The notes under the pieces were generated by a model. It made no database searches. It was not told where the DNA came from and saw only the letters and a list, made by a program, of their open reading frames with translations. A stretch of 14,668 bases of DNA from an uncultured Actinomycetes bacterium (GTDB lineage Bacteria; Actinomycetota; Thermoleophilia; Solirubrobacterales; Solirubrobacteraceae), in assembly GCA_937888775.1 (NCBI GenBank), contig CALAQT010000257.1:1-14668 (forward strand), written 5' to 3'. A program made the position numbers and the translations under genes. Positions within the stretch are counted from its first letter, which is position 1. Every line of letters begins with the position of its first letter. Below, piece by piece: positions 1 through 6,992 of the stretch.

Positions 1-44
1 CACCGAGATCTACACTCTTTCCCTACACGACGCTCTTCCGATCT
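1..44 (+). other. Illumina TruSeq universal adapter remnant (contamination)
   Basis: These 44 bases match the 3' end of the Illumina TruSeq universal (P5) adapter, ending in the read-1 primer tail CTCTTCCGATCT. This is library sequence and not genome. It shows that the window begins at a contig end and explains why the next gene lacks its 5' part. The match is from memory of the adapter, but it runs the full length without a mismatch. Confidence 0.97.
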
Positions 45-45
45 G

Positions 46-1266
46 GCGGCGCTGGAGGTGCGCGAGTGCGCCAAGCCATGGATCGAGGCCGACGGCGACG
101 TGTGCGAGGCGATCGACTTCCTGGAGTACTACGCGCGGGCGGCGATCGAGCTAGAGCGCGGACGCGAGCTGCTGCAGGTGCCCGGCGAACGCAACGAGCT
201 GCGCTACGTGCCGCGCGGGGTCACGGCGGTGATCTCCCCCTGGAACTTCCCGCTGGCGATCCCCTGCGGGATGACGGCCGCGGCGCTGGCCACTGGCAAC
301 GCGGTGATCCTCAAGCCCGCCGAGCAGTCGCCGGCAATCGCCTGCCGGCTGGTGCAGGCCCTGCGCGCCGGGGGCGTGCCGCCGGCGGCGATCTCGCTGC
401 TGGCCGGCGAGGGTGAGGTCGGCGCCTGGCTCGTCGGCCATCCTGAGGTGCAGACGATCGCGTTCACCGGCTCGCTGCCGGTGGGGCTGGAGATCGTCCG
501 AGCCGCCGGCGAGCTCGCCCCCGGCCAGCGCCACCTCAAGCGCGTGGTGGCCGAGCTGGGTGGCAAGAATTGCGTGATCGTCGACGCCGACGCCGACCTG
601 GACGAGACGATCCCGGCGATCGTCGATTCCGCCTTCGCCTACGCCGGGCAGAAGTGCTCGGCGGCGTCACGGGTGCTGGTGCACGAGGCGATCTCCGAGG
701 CGCTGCTGGAGCGCCTGGCCGGAGCCGTGCGCACGCTCGTCGTCGGCCAGGCCCAGGAGCTGGGCACCGACGTGCCCCCGGTGATCGAGCGCTCGGCCCG
801 CGATCGCATCGATCGCTACAGCGAGCTGGCGGCGCGCCAGGGGCGGATCGTCGCCCGCGCGCAGACTGTCCCCGATCGCGGCTGGTTCTGCCCTCCTACG
901 GTGGTCAGCGAACTGGCTGCGGATTCTCCCGTGCTGGCCGAGGAGGTGTTCGGGCCCCTGCTGGCAGTTCAATCGGTGGCTGGAGTCGCGGACGCCTGTG
1001 ACCTCGTCGACGAGCTGCCGTTCGCGCTCACCGGCGGACTGTTCGCCCGTGACCCGGCGACAGTCCGCTACGTGCGCGAGCGCACCCCGGTGGGCAACCT
1101 GTACGTCAACCGCGGGATCACCGGAGCGATGGTCGCGCGCCAGCCGTTCGGCGGCAACCGGCTGTCGGGCACCGGAACCAAGGCCGGCGGACCCGACTAC
1201 CTGCTTTCGTTCGTCGAGCCGCGGGCGGTGACCGAGAACACGATGCGCCACGGACTGGTGGTCTGA
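46..1266 (+). CDS. pruA: L-glutamate gamma-semialdehyde (P5C) dehydrogenase, 5'-truncated
   Basis: NAD-dependent aldehyde dehydrogenase that oxidises glutamate gamma-semialdehyde (from P5C) to glutamate, the second step of proline and arginine catabolism in the cytoplasm. The reading frame is open from the adapter junction, so there is no true start; the GTG at 58 is internal. Numbered from that GTG, PWNF (61-64) is the oxyanion Asn motif, ELGGKN holds the general base Glu166, and AGQKCSAASR holds the catalytic Cys200. The KPW-EAD-IDFLEYYAR stretch and the C-terminal ITGAMVARQPFGG and AGGPDYLL motifs are typical of the RocA/PruA group and the PutA aldehyde dehydrogenase domain, rather than of general ALDHs. 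About 407 residues remain of roughly 515, so about 100 N-terminal residues are missing. It could instead be the C-terminal part of a bifunctional PutA, which cannot be settled here. Confidence 0.9.
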   Translation, partial: AALEVRECAKPWIEADGDVCEAIDFLEYYARAAIELERGRELLQVPGERNELRYVPRGVTAVISPWNFPLAIPCGMTAAALATGNAVILKPAEQSPAIACRLVQALRAGGVPPAAISLLAGEGEVGAWLVGHPEVQTIAFTGSLPVGLEIVRAAGELAPGQRHLKRVVAELGGKNCVIVDADADLDETIPAIVDSAFAYAGQKCSAASRVLVHEAISEALLERLAGAVRTLVVGQAQELGTDVPPVIERSARDRIDRYSELAARQGRIVARAQTVPDRGWFCPPTVVSELAADSPVLAEEVFGPLLAVQSVAGVADACDLVDELPFALTGGLFARDPATVRYVRERTPVGNLYVNRGITGAMVARQPFGGNRLSGTGTKAGGPDYLLSFVEPRAVTENTMRHGLVV

Positions 1267-1280
1267 GCCGGCGCGCGACC

Positions 1281-1314
1281 TTCAAGCTTCCGGTTTTGGG
1301 AACCAGGGCTTGAA
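1281..1314 (+). terminator. Imperfect hairpin after the P5C dehydrogenase gene
   Basis: TTCAAGC (1281-1287) pairs with GCTTGAA (1308-1314). Inner complementarity is also present (GGTT with AACC). No T-run follows, so this is at best a weak intrinsic terminator. It lies 15 bp after the stop codon, where a transcript end would be expected. Confidence 0.35.
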
Positions 1315-1357
1315 ATCTCGCACTACCGGGTCGATCATCGTGGCTGTGGTCTAGTCG

Positions 1358-1762
1358 ATGGTCGTCACCCTCTCATCGCTGTGGAGGATCGCGCTCGCGG
1401 TCACCCTGGGAGCGCTGATCCTGGTCAGCGTCTGCGGGCGCGCCCCGCGGCGCTCCGCCCCACCCGGGGAGCTGCGACGGCTGGTGCTCTGCGGACTGGG
1501 GCTCTACGTCGTCGGCGGACTGGCGTCGCTGACCCACCATCCCGCGCTCGGCGGGCTCGTCTACGCGACCGGGATCGCCACCTGCGCGCTGGCCGCCTGG
1601 TTGTCGCGCGGACAGGATTCAGAGGGTCCACCCCGCGCCGATGAGCCCGAAGATGGTCTGCCGCCGGATCCGGCCCGACCCCCCGAGCTTGACTGGAACG
1701 CGTTCGAGCGTGAGTTCCGCCGTTACGCGCGCGGGCTGCGCGAGCCCTCCGGCCACCGTTAG
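1358..1762 (+). CDS. Small three-helix membrane protein, hypothetical
   Basis: A 134-residue protein with three likely transmembrane segments (about residues 7-25, 40-58 and 63-84). A charged, proline-rich cytoplasmic-type tail follows, ending in a short helical segment (DWNAFEREFRRYA, about 114-126). This membrane-plus-acidic-tail layout is common in small actinobacterial proteins of unknown role; no function can be assigned. The ATG at 1358 follows an upstream in-frame TAG and has no clear Shine-Dalgarno, so the start is only probable. Its TAG stop (1760-1762) overlaps the stop of the convergent pdxT gene (TTA at 1759-1761 on this strand), so the two genes share bases at their ends. Confidence 0.7.
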   Translation: MVVTLSSLWRIALAVTLGALILVSVCGRAPRRSAPPGELRRLVLCGLGLYVVGGLASLTHHPALGGLVYATGIATCALAAWLSRGQDSEGPPRADEPEDGLPPDPARPPELDWNAFEREFRRYARGLREPSGHR

Positions 1763-2325
1763 CCTTCGGCGTCGCGGCGCCCCTCGATCGCCAGCAGTAA
1801 CTCATGCAGGCGCGTTTCGCCCGACAGCTCAGGGTGAAACGCGACGGCGATCAGGTTGCCCTGTCGGACGGCGACCGGATGGCCGTCCACCCGCGCGAGT
1901 ACCTGCACGCCGTCCCCGTGCTCGACGATCCAGGGCGCGCGGATGAACACCGCGTGGACGGGTCCGCCGGCCACGCCCGCCACGTTGAGATCGGCCTCGA
2001 ACGAGCGCAGCTGACGCCCGAACGCGTTGCGCTGAGCGCGGACGTCGAGCACCCCCAGGTGATCGCGGTCGAGCATGATCATTCCCGCGCAGGTGCCCAG
2101 CACCGGCGTCCCCGAGCGGGCCAGCGCGCGCAGCGGGTCGCCGAGTCCCTCGCGCTGGATCCCGAGCGTCATCACCGTCGACTCCCCTCCGGGGATGATC
2201 AGCGCGTCGAGATCCTCCAGATCGGCGGGGACCCGGACCTCACGCGGGGTTGCCCCGAGCGTGCGCAGGATCTTGGCGTGCGCCGCAAAGTCGCCCTGGA
2301 GGGCCAGAATTCCGACCAGCGGCAC
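1759..2325 (-). CDS. pdxT: PLP synthase glutaminase subunit PdxT
   Basis: Class I glutamine amidotransferase that hydrolyses glutamine and channels ammonia to PdxS, which makes pyridoxal 5'-phosphate by the DXP-independent route. It has 188 residues, the usual family length. The full catalytic set is visible: GGES (47-50), nucleophile Cys79 in GTCAGM, the family motif RNAFGRQ (99-105), and His164/Glu166 in FHPEL. The start is a GTG at 2325, and the protein opens with the family's usual PLVGILALQGD. The gene lies 12 nt behind pdxS on the same strand, so the two are almost certainly co-transcribed and make the subunits of one complex. Its 3' end overlaps the convergent membrane-protein gene by 4 bp. 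Confidence 0.97.
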   Translation of the reverse strand: MPLVGILALQGDFAAHAKILRTLGATPREVRVPADLEDLDALIIPGGESTVMTLGIQREGLGDPLRALARSGTPVLGTCAGMIMLDRDHLGVLDVRAQRNAFGRQLRSFEADLNVAGVAGGPVHAVFIRAPWIVEHGDGVQVLARVDGHPVAVRQGNLIAVAFHPELSGETRLHELLLAIEGRRDAEG

Positions 2326-2337
2326 GTCGGCCGGGAG

Positions 2338-3243
2338 CTACCTGCCGCGGGGCGCGAGCAGTTGCTCTGACTCGAGCTTGGAGGTCTCGATGCTGACCAT
2401 CGGCTGACCGAGGCCGGTCGAAGCCGCGGCCACCCGAGCCGGGTCCTGGAAGTGGGTGGTCGCCTCGACGATCGCTGTGGCGCGACGCTCGGGATCCTCG
2501 GACTTGAAGATCCCCGAGCCCACGAACACGCCTTCGGCGCCGAGCTGCATCACGAGCGCGGCGTCGGCCGGGGTCGCGATCCCACCGGCACAGAACAGAA
2601 CCACCGGCAGCCGCCCGTCCGCCGCCACTGAGCGGACGAGGTGCAGCGGCGCGCCGAGCTCCTTGGCCGCGGTCGCCAGCTCGGCCTCGTCAAGAACTCC
2701 GAGCCGCCGGACCTCCCCGCCGATCTTACGCAGGTGGCGCACGGCCTCGACGATGTCGCCGGTTCCAGCCTCGCCCTTGGAGCGAATCATCGCCGCGCCT
2801 TCGCCGATCCGCCGCAGCGCCTCGCCGAGATTGGTGGCGCCGCACACGAACGGAACCTTGAACATCCACTTGTTGATGTGGTTGGCCTCGTCGGCGGGCG
2901 TGAGCACCTCGGATTCATCGATGTAATCGACCTCGAGGGCCTCGAGCACCTGCGCCTCGGCGAAGTGCCCGATCCGCGCCTTGGCCATCACCGGGATCGT
3001 GACCGTCTGCTGGATGGCCCTGATCATCTCCGGATCCGACATCCGCGCCACGCCTCCGTCACGGCGGATATCGGCGGGTACGCGCTCGAGCGCCATCACC
3101 GCCACAGCGCCGGCGTCTTCGGCGATCTTGGCCTGCTCGGGGGTGACCACATCCATGATCACGCCGCCCTTGAGCATCTCGGCCAGGCCAGCCTTGACGG
3201 TGAAGGTGGCTTCGTCGCGTGGGGTGTCTGGCGGTTCTCGCAT
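2338..3243 (-). CDS. pdxS: PLP synthase lyase subunit PdxS
   Basis: (Beta/alpha)8-barrel synthase that condenses ribose 5-phosphate, glyceraldehyde 3-phosphate and PdxT-derived ammonia into pyridoxal 5'-phosphate. It forms dodecamers decorated with PdxT. At 301 residues it is full length. The catalytic residues are recognisable: Asp31 (in MDVVT), Lys88 (VMAKARIGH) and Lys156 (RSKGEAGTG), each shifted by seven from the Bacillus numbering because of a slightly longer N-terminus. The phosphate-loop segment GIATPADAA and GSGIFKS are intact. It is the first gene of a pdxS-pdxT operon and diverges from the thioesterase gene across only 37 bp. A -10-like TACACT lies 8 nt upstream of the ATG, so the message may be leaderless. 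Confidence 0.98.
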   Translation of the reverse strand: MREPPDTPRDEATFTVKAGLAEMLKGGVIMDVVTPEQAKIAEDAGAVAVMALERVPADIRRDGGVARMSDPEMIRAIQQTVTIPVMAKARIGHFAEAQVLEALEVDYIDESEVLTPADEANHINKWMFKVPFVCGATNLGEALRRIGEGAAMIRSKGEAGTGDIVEAVRHLRKIGGEVRRLGVLDEAELATAAKELGAPLHLVRSVAADGRLPVVLFCAGGIATPADAALVMQLGAEGVFVGSGIFKSEDPERRATAIVEATTHFQDPARVAAASTGLGQPMVSIETSKLESEQLLAPRGR

Positions 3244-3251
3244 GCTGTGTC

Positions 3252-3257
3252 AGTGTA
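3252..3257 (-). promoter_or_regulatory. Putative -10 element of pdxS (leaderless type)
   Basis: TACACT on the minus strand ends 8 nt before the pdxS ATG, with no Shine-Dalgarno between them. Initiation about 7 nt downstream of a -10 box would place the transcript start at or next to the start codon. No convincing -35 is seen. The same hexamer stands 7 nt before the RHH gene at 8461. Confidence 0.4.
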
Positions 3258-3280
3258 GCCGGGCGATAGCGTGTGGCGCG

Positions 3281-4060
3281 ATGTCCGCGTCGGTGTTCCA
3301 GCCCACCCCAGATGGCTTCTTTGCGACCGAGCTCGCGCGCGGTCCGTGGGATCCCCAGGCCCAGCACGGAGGCGCGCCGGCGGCGCTGATCATGCGTGCC
3401 CTGGAGCGCTGTGAGCCGGTGGCAGAGCTCGTGCTGGCGCGCGTCAGCTACGAGTTCGTGCGCCCGGTCCCGCTGGGGGCGCTCGCCGTGCATGCCGAAG
3501 TGGTCAGGCCCGGCAAGCGCGTGCAGCTGCTGGAGGCCTCGCTGCGCAGGCCTGACGGCACCGAGGTCGTCAGGGCGCGCGCGCTGCGCGTTGCAGCCAC
3601 CGATGCGGCGAGCTCAGGCCAGCCGTCATCGCCGGTGCCCGGACCCGAGACGGCGGTCGCCAACGACTTCCGAGCGCCCCGCGCGATGTTCGCTACCGAC
3701 GCGCTGGAGATCCGCTTCGTGGCCGGCGCGTTCCACCAACTCGGCCCGGCCACCGCCTGGTTTCGTCTGCGCCACCCGCTGGTCGACGGCGAGCAGCCCT
3801 CGCCACTGCAGCGCCTGGCCGCGGCCGGGGACTTCGGCAACGGAATCAGCGCGTCGCTGCCCTGGGAGGAATACATCTTCATCAACCCCGACCTGACCCT
3901 GTACATCGAGCGGGCACCGGTGGGGGAATGGATCTGCCTGCAGTCTGAGACGCGTGTGACCAACGGGTCGATCGGGATCGCCCAGAGCGTGCTGTATGAC
4001 CGCCAGGGCCGCGTTGGCCACGCCACCCAGGCGCTGCTGATCACCCGCAAGGCCGCCTGA
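3281..4060 (+). CDS. Thioesterase family protein (TesB-like double hotdog)
   Basis: A 259-residue protein of the acyl-CoA thioesterase superfamily with two tandem hotdog folds (4HBT_3/TesB-like). These proteins hydrolyse or bind acyl-CoA thioesters in the cytoplasm; the natural substrate cannot be read from sequence. The AQHGGAPAALIMRALE stretch (about 27-42) is the hallmark first hotdog helix of actinobacterial members. The segments ARVSYEFVRPVPLG and TRVTNGSIGIAQSVLYDRQGRVGHATQ fit the N- and C-terminal hotdog sheets. The ATG at 3281 is chosen because the homologous part starts there; the frame is open much further upstream, but that part is antisense to pdxS. No Shine-Dalgarno is visible. 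The stop codon lies in the first copy of a 32-bp tandem duplication. Confidence 0.85.
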   Translation: MSASVFQPTPDGFFATELARGPWDPQAQHGGAPAALIMRALERCEPVAELVLARVSYEFVRPVPLGALAVHAEVVRPGKRVQLLEASLRRPDGTEVVRARALRVAATDAASSGQPSSPVPGPETAVANDFRAPRAMFATDALEIRFVAGAFHQLGPATAWFRLRHPLVDGEQPSPLQRLAAAGDFGNGISASLPWEEYIFINPDLTLYIERAPVGEWICLQSETRVTNGSIGIAQSVLYDRQGRVGHATQALLITRKAA

Positions 4061-4112
4061 GCGGCGACTACTTCAGCCGGAAGGCCGCCTGAGCGGCGAC
4101 TACTTCAGCCGA
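4049..4112. repeat. 32-bp tandem duplication at a convergent gene junction
   Basis: 4049-4080 and 4081-4112 are identical except for the last base. Each copy contains the final codons and stop of the thioesterase gene and the final codons and stop of the convergent regulator gene. The outer copies are the ones used. It is either a recent slippage duplication or a local assembly error. Confidence 0.9.
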
Positions 4113-4972
4113 AAGGCCTTGATGCGCACGTCGTACTGCTGGGCGTCGCGGGCATAGACCCCATAGGCGAGCGCCTGGATCAGCGACAGCAGCGCGGTGT
4201 GAGACCGCACGAACGCGGGCGTGTTGGACGAGTAGTAAAGGCGGATCCGAGCCAGTCGGGCCACTTCTGACAGAGTCGCGTCGGTGATCGCCAGCGTTTG
4301 CGCCTTGCGGTGGCGCGCGAGCTTCATCGTGCGCGTGATCAGCGGATGCGGCCGCCCGGCCGAGAGGCCGATCACCAGCGTGTGCTCCTCGATCCGGCTC
4401 AGCCGCCCCAGCGCCTCCTGCGAGGGGCTGGCGACGATCTCGGCGCGCAGGTCCAGCAGCATCAACAGGTGGCGCAGATAGCTGGCGAAGAACGCCATCT
4501 GGTCGGTGCCGGCGATCAGCACCTTCTCCGCTGACACGATCGCGTCAACCGCTGACTCGACGTCTGAGCGCGACAGCTTGTGCGCGGTGTCCTCGACATT
4601 GACGTGATCGGCGGCCAGCGCCGCCTCGAATTCGGTGTGGTCAAGCGAGAACAGCGGCGCGGCCGCCAGCGTCTCGGCAGCCCCGGACGGCCGGCGCCGA
4701 TACTCGTCGCGGGCCGCCTGCTGGAGCTCGGGGAAGCCTTCGAACCCCAGCGCCTGGGAGAAGCGCACAACGGTGCTCGACGAGGTGCTCGCGCGTCGCG
4801 CCAGCTCCTCCGCGGTCTGGAAGGCGGCTTCATCGAGATGGTCAACGATGTACTGGGCGACGTCCTTCTGCGACCGTGAGAACTCGTCAAAGCGGGCGCG
4901 GATGTACGCCGACAGGGCCTGATGGCCGTGGGCCGCCTCGAGGCTGGCGGTCGGAGTAGATGAATGCTTCAT
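4100..4972 (-). CDS. MurR/RpiR family transcriptional regulator (HTH plus SIS)
   Basis: A 290-residue DNA-binding regulator with an N-terminal RpiR-type HTH (about 20-95) and a C-terminal SIS sugar-isomerase-fold domain (about 137-265) that normally senses a phosphosugar. The recognition helix region reads TAEELARRASTSSSTVVRFSQALG (given here in two joined parts: TAEELARRAST and SSSTVVRFSQALG), the classic RpiR pattern. In the SIS domain, LIAGTDQMAFFASYL and VIGLSAGRPHP occupy the usual ligand-binding loops, although the canonical GxGxS is altered to AGTDQ. Its effector and targets are unknown. No sugar-catabolic operon is adjacent, so local control of a sugar pathway is not supported. It is the last gene of a minus-strand run after a GNAT gene 39 bp upstream. 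Confidence 0.9.
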   Translation of the reverse strand: MKHSSTPTASLEAAHGHQALSAYIRARFDEFSRSQKDVAQYIVDHLDEAAFQTAEELARRASTSSSTVVRFSQALGFEGFPELQQAARDEYRRRPSGAAETLAAAPLFSLDHTEFEAALAADHVNVEDTAHKLSRSDVESAVDAIVSAEKVLIAGTDQMAFFASYLRHLLMLLDLRAEIVASPSQEALGRLSRIEEHTLVIGLSAGRPHPLITRTMKLARHRKAQTLAITDATLSEVARLARIRLYYSSNTPAFVRSHTALLSLIQALAYGVYARDAQQYDVRIKAFRLK

Positions 4973-5011
4973 GGGCAGGCGTCTGATTCGACGCCCCCCG
5001 CCAGCGTTCCT

Positions 5012-5434
5012 TCAGGATCTCGCCGGACGATGCATGATCCGTTTGTTCGGGGCCGTGAATCCGAACCGCGCGTAGAGGCCGTGGGCGTCCTTGGTGGCCA
5101 GCGTCCAGCCGAGTTTAGCCTGGGGCCCGTTGTCGACCGCCTCGCGGACCAGTTCGACCCCGCAGCCGCGGCCGCGGTACTCCGGCAGGACATAGACATC
5201 ACACAGCTGGGACACCGCTACGCCGTCTGAGATCACGCGGGCAAAGCCAATCTGGCGCTCGCCGTCGTACAGGCCGAGCACGCGCGCCGCCTCGCTGACC
5301 GTCCGCGCCACCTCCGTCCGCGTGCGCCCGCTGGCCCAGTAGGACTCAGCGCTCAGGTACGCGTGAACGGCGTCGACGTCGATGCGCGCCGGGTCGTCGT
5401 CGAGCTCTAGGCCGCCGGACAGCTCGCGGCGCAA
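5012..5434 (-). CDS. GNAT family N-acetyltransferase
   Basis: A 140-residue acetyl-CoA-dependent acetyltransferase. Motif A, CDVYVLPEYRGRGCGVELV (about 78-96), carries the R-G-R-G-C-G pyrophosphate-binding loop (87-92) that contacts acetyl-CoA. The C-terminal HGLYARFGF (118-126) is the usual motif-B Tyr region. The acceptor is unknown; the overall form (SxxYWxxGR near residues 31-37, then GFARVxSD) resembles the common single-domain GNATs of bacterial genomes. The start used is a TTG at 5434, 6 nt after the stop of the small membrane gene, implying co-transcription. Starts further inside are possible, but none is an obvious ATG with a ribosome site. Confidence 0.88.
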   Translation of the reverse strand: MRRELSGGLELDDDPARIDVDAVHAYLSAESYWASGRTRTEVARTVSEAARVLGLYDGERQIGFARVISDGVAVSQLCDVYVLPEYRGRGCGVELVREAVDNGPQAKLGWTLATKDAHGLYARFGFTAPNKRIMHRPARS

Positions 5435-5440
5435 CGCCTG

Positions 5441-5641
5441 CTACTCGCTGAATCCCTGCTGACGTTCCTGATTCTGCTTGCGCTCGGCGATCACCTGGGC
5501 GACCACGTACACGATCAGCACGTTCGCGATCACCCCGATCCCCAGGAACGTGAGCAGCAGCGCGAGCGTCTGACCGAAGGAGCTCGGCGAGTCGCCGAGA
5601 CCGAGGATGCTTGCAGGGATCAGCACCGTGTCCGTAAGCAT
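5441..5641 (-). CDS. Small membrane protein, hypothetical
   Basis: A 66-residue protein with one clear transmembrane helix (about residues 22-50, rich in Leu/Ile/Val) and a short charged C-terminus of Lys, Gln, Glu and Arg. It resembles the short anchored proteins found singly in many actinobacterial genomes; no function is assignable. The ATG at 5641 is preferred. A TTG at 5662 would add seven residues (MIAAVRD). The TAG stop lies 6 nt before the GNAT start, so the two genes, and probably the RpiR regulator, form one minus-strand transcription unit. Confidence 0.6.
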   Translation of the reverse strand: MLTDTVLIPASILGLGDSPSSFGQTLALLLTFLGIGVIANVLIVYVVAQVIAERKQNQERQQGFSE

Positions 5642-5731
5642 ATCTCTCACGGCGGCAATCAAGAGTCGTCACACTGCCCGCGGACCTCAACCCTCGTCAG
5701 GGGCGCCGAGAATCGGTAGCTTGCCAACACT

Positions 5732-5805
<74 letters not shown>

Positions 5806-5867
5806 CTAGCGAAGTCCCTGCTCAGCCGCCGCTTTCCGTCCCGCAGAGCGAGCCGCCGAGACCTCAG

Positions 5868-5888
5868 ACGGGTACCCGGCGGGTACCA
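5868..5888. promoter_or_regulatory. Left terminal GGGTACC motif pair (candidate integrase arm site)
   Basis: Two GGGTACC units in ACGGGTACCCGGCGGGTACC, starting 63 bp inside the left core. An almost identical block, differing by one inserted or deleted base, sits at 13746-13766 inside the right end. A matched pair flanking both cores fits arm-type binding sites for the tyrosine integrase or its excisionase. This assignment is by position only. Confidence 0.5.
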
Positions 5889-5930
5889 GAGTCGACCCCG
5901 TTCCAGACCGACGATCAGCTCGCTCGGCGA

Positions 5931-6038
5931 TTGCGACAAGTCGCGGTGCGCGTGCGGGAACCCGCGCTCGCGCGCGAGCTGCTGGCGGTCGCACACATCC
6001 TTGACCCTGACCCACCAACACCAAAGGAGCAGAAATGA
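5931..6038 (+). CDS. Possible short ORF coupled to the next gene
   Basis: A frame with good high-GC codon use ends in TGA at 6036-6038, overlapping the ATG at 6035 as ATGA, the standard coupling arrangement. It encodes a 35-residue amphipathic segment (REPALARELLAVAHILDPD) followed by a proline-rich tail. The only starts are TTG 5931, GTG 5946 and GTG 5952, none with a Shine-Dalgarno. The frame stays open leftward through the tRNA core without any start codon, so this could be the tail of a gene that lost its 5' end at the attachment site. Confidence 0.35.
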   Translation: MRQVAVRVREPALARELLAVAHILDPDPPTPKEQK

Positions 6039-6424
6039 CGGACGATGAACTGAAGATCGACCAGCTGAAGATCAGCGCCACGACCGATCTCGTTGCGGGC
6101 ATTGTGAACGCCGCCCGCGGCGGCCAGGACGCGCTCGACGCCGCAGTCGGGCGGCTCAGCGACGGCGAGGCAAGTTTCGCGATCGCGATGCTGGCCTACG
6201 TGCACGTCGACGCGACACGGGGCGAGGCTCGCGTGCAGCCGGATGCCCTGATCGCTGAGCTCGTGCTGGACGAGGCCGCCGAGCGAGGGTTCCCTGCGGC
6301 CTTCCGGGTCGCCGACTCGTTCACTAGCTCTGACGTTCGAGCGGCGCTCGCCAAGCTGGCGGTCGCGGTCCGCTTCCAGCGCGAGTTGGCGCTCCGCGCC
6401 GCCATATCAGCCCCGAACAACTAG
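6035..6424 (+). CDS. Hypothetical element protein upstream of the capsid genes
   Basis: A 129-residue, mostly helical, acidic protein with no signal peptide or membrane segment. No family is recognised. A strong ribosome site (AAAGGAG, 5 nt before the ATG) and an ATGA overlap with the preceding short frame support the start. It is the first well-supported gene of a run leading to the scaffold and coat genes, so a head-assembly, decoration or early regulatory role is possible but not shown. Helix-rich segments include about residues 15-55 and 105-125. Confidence 0.75.
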   Translation: MTDDELKIDQLKISATTDLVAGIVNAARGGQDALDAAVGRLSDGEASFAIAMLAYVHVDATRGEARVQPDALIAELVLDEAAERGFPAAFRVADSFTSSDVRAALAKLAVAVRFQRELALRAAISAPNN

Positions 6425-6436
6425 GAGCCCCAGACG

Positions 6437-6874
6437 ATGACCATTGACCCAGAAGACCCACCCGTCGGCACCACGCCGGATCCCGCGCCAGACCCCGACG
6501 AGCAGCTCGGCGACGCCGAGCGGAAAGCCCGAAAGGCCGCCGAGAGACGGCTACAAGACGCTGACAGCCGCGTGCAGGCGCTGCAACGAGCCGAGATCGA
6601 GCGCGTCGCCGGTCAGGCCGCGGACGGCTACAAGCCGCTCGCGGATCCGTCCGATCTATGGCGAGCGGATCAGGGGGATCTCGCAGCGATGCTCGACGAG
6701 CACGGCGCCGTTGACCCAACCAAGGTCCGCGAGGCGGTCGGCCGGGTCGTCTCGGCCAAACCGCACTGGGCGCTACAGCCGCCGCGAGTCGCCGGGTCGG
6801 CGGACGGCGGCAAAGGCAGCGCAGCTGAGCCGAGCATGGACGATCTCGCCGCTCGGATCGTCCGCGGGCGCTAA
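6437..6874 (+). CDS. Capsid scaffolding-like protein
   Basis: A 145-residue protein with an acidic, Pro/Asp-rich N-terminus (1-25), a charged coiled-coil segment (LGDAERKARKAAERRLQDAD, about 25-44, continuing to about 60), a conserved-looking core (YKPLADPSDLW, then DEHGAVDPTKVREAVGRVVSAKPHWAL) and a short basic tail (AARIVRGR). Actinophages with P22-type coat proteins place a protein of this plan (LGDAGKKAL-type coil, ADPxD, KPHLA) directly before the coat gene, where it acts as internal scaffold and is lost on maturation. It is shorter than full phage scaffolds of about 200 residues. GGAG precedes the ATG by 9 nt and the gap to the previous gene is 12 nt. The role is inferred from design and position. 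Confidence 0.75.
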   Translation: MTIDPEDPPVGTTPDPAPDPDEQLGDAERKARKAAERRLQDADSRVQALQRAEIERVAGQAADGYKPLADPSDLWRADQGDLAAMLDEHGAVDPTKVREAVGRVVSAKPHWALQPPRVAGSADGGKGSAAEPSMDDLAARIVRGR

Positions 6875-6883
6875 AGGCCTGCC

Positions 6884-6889
6884 TATACT
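6884..6889 (+). promoter_or_regulatory. Putative -10 element upstream of the coat gene
   Basis: TATACT, one mismatch from the consensus TATAAT, sits 104 bp before the coat start and just ahead of a strong hairpin. No good -35 is seen. It may give separate transcription of the coat gene. Confidence 0.35.
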
Positions 6890-6900
6890 TGGAACCGTGG

Positions 6901-6923
6901 CGCTCGCGCGCGATGCGCGAGCG
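6901..6923 (+). promoter_or_regulatory. Perfect 9-bp stem hairpin in the coat gene leader
   Basis: CGCTCGCGC (6901-6909) pairs fully with GCGCGAGCG (6915-6923) across a 5-nt loop. There is no T-run, so it is not a classic terminator. It lies between the scaffold stop and the coat start and could adjust the scaffold:coat ratio by attenuation or by stabilising the downstream RNA. Confidence 0.5.
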
Positions 6924-6992
6924 ACCTGAAAGCACGAGCCGCCGCGATGGCCCTCGAAGCGCGAAGTAAGTCCATCGACCGAAAGGTATCTC

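Noticed and set aside
667..1251. 194-codon antisense frame in the dehydrogenase gene
   Set aside because: The plus-strand frame is an unmistakable aldehyde dehydrogenase.
2981..3280. N-terminal extension of the thioesterase
   Set aside because: This part is antisense to pdxS and low in complexity; the homologous region begins at the ATG at 3281.
6324..6935. 203-codon minus-strand frame
   Set aside because: Arg-rich shadow of the scaffold-like gene, which has a ribosome site and family-like sequence.
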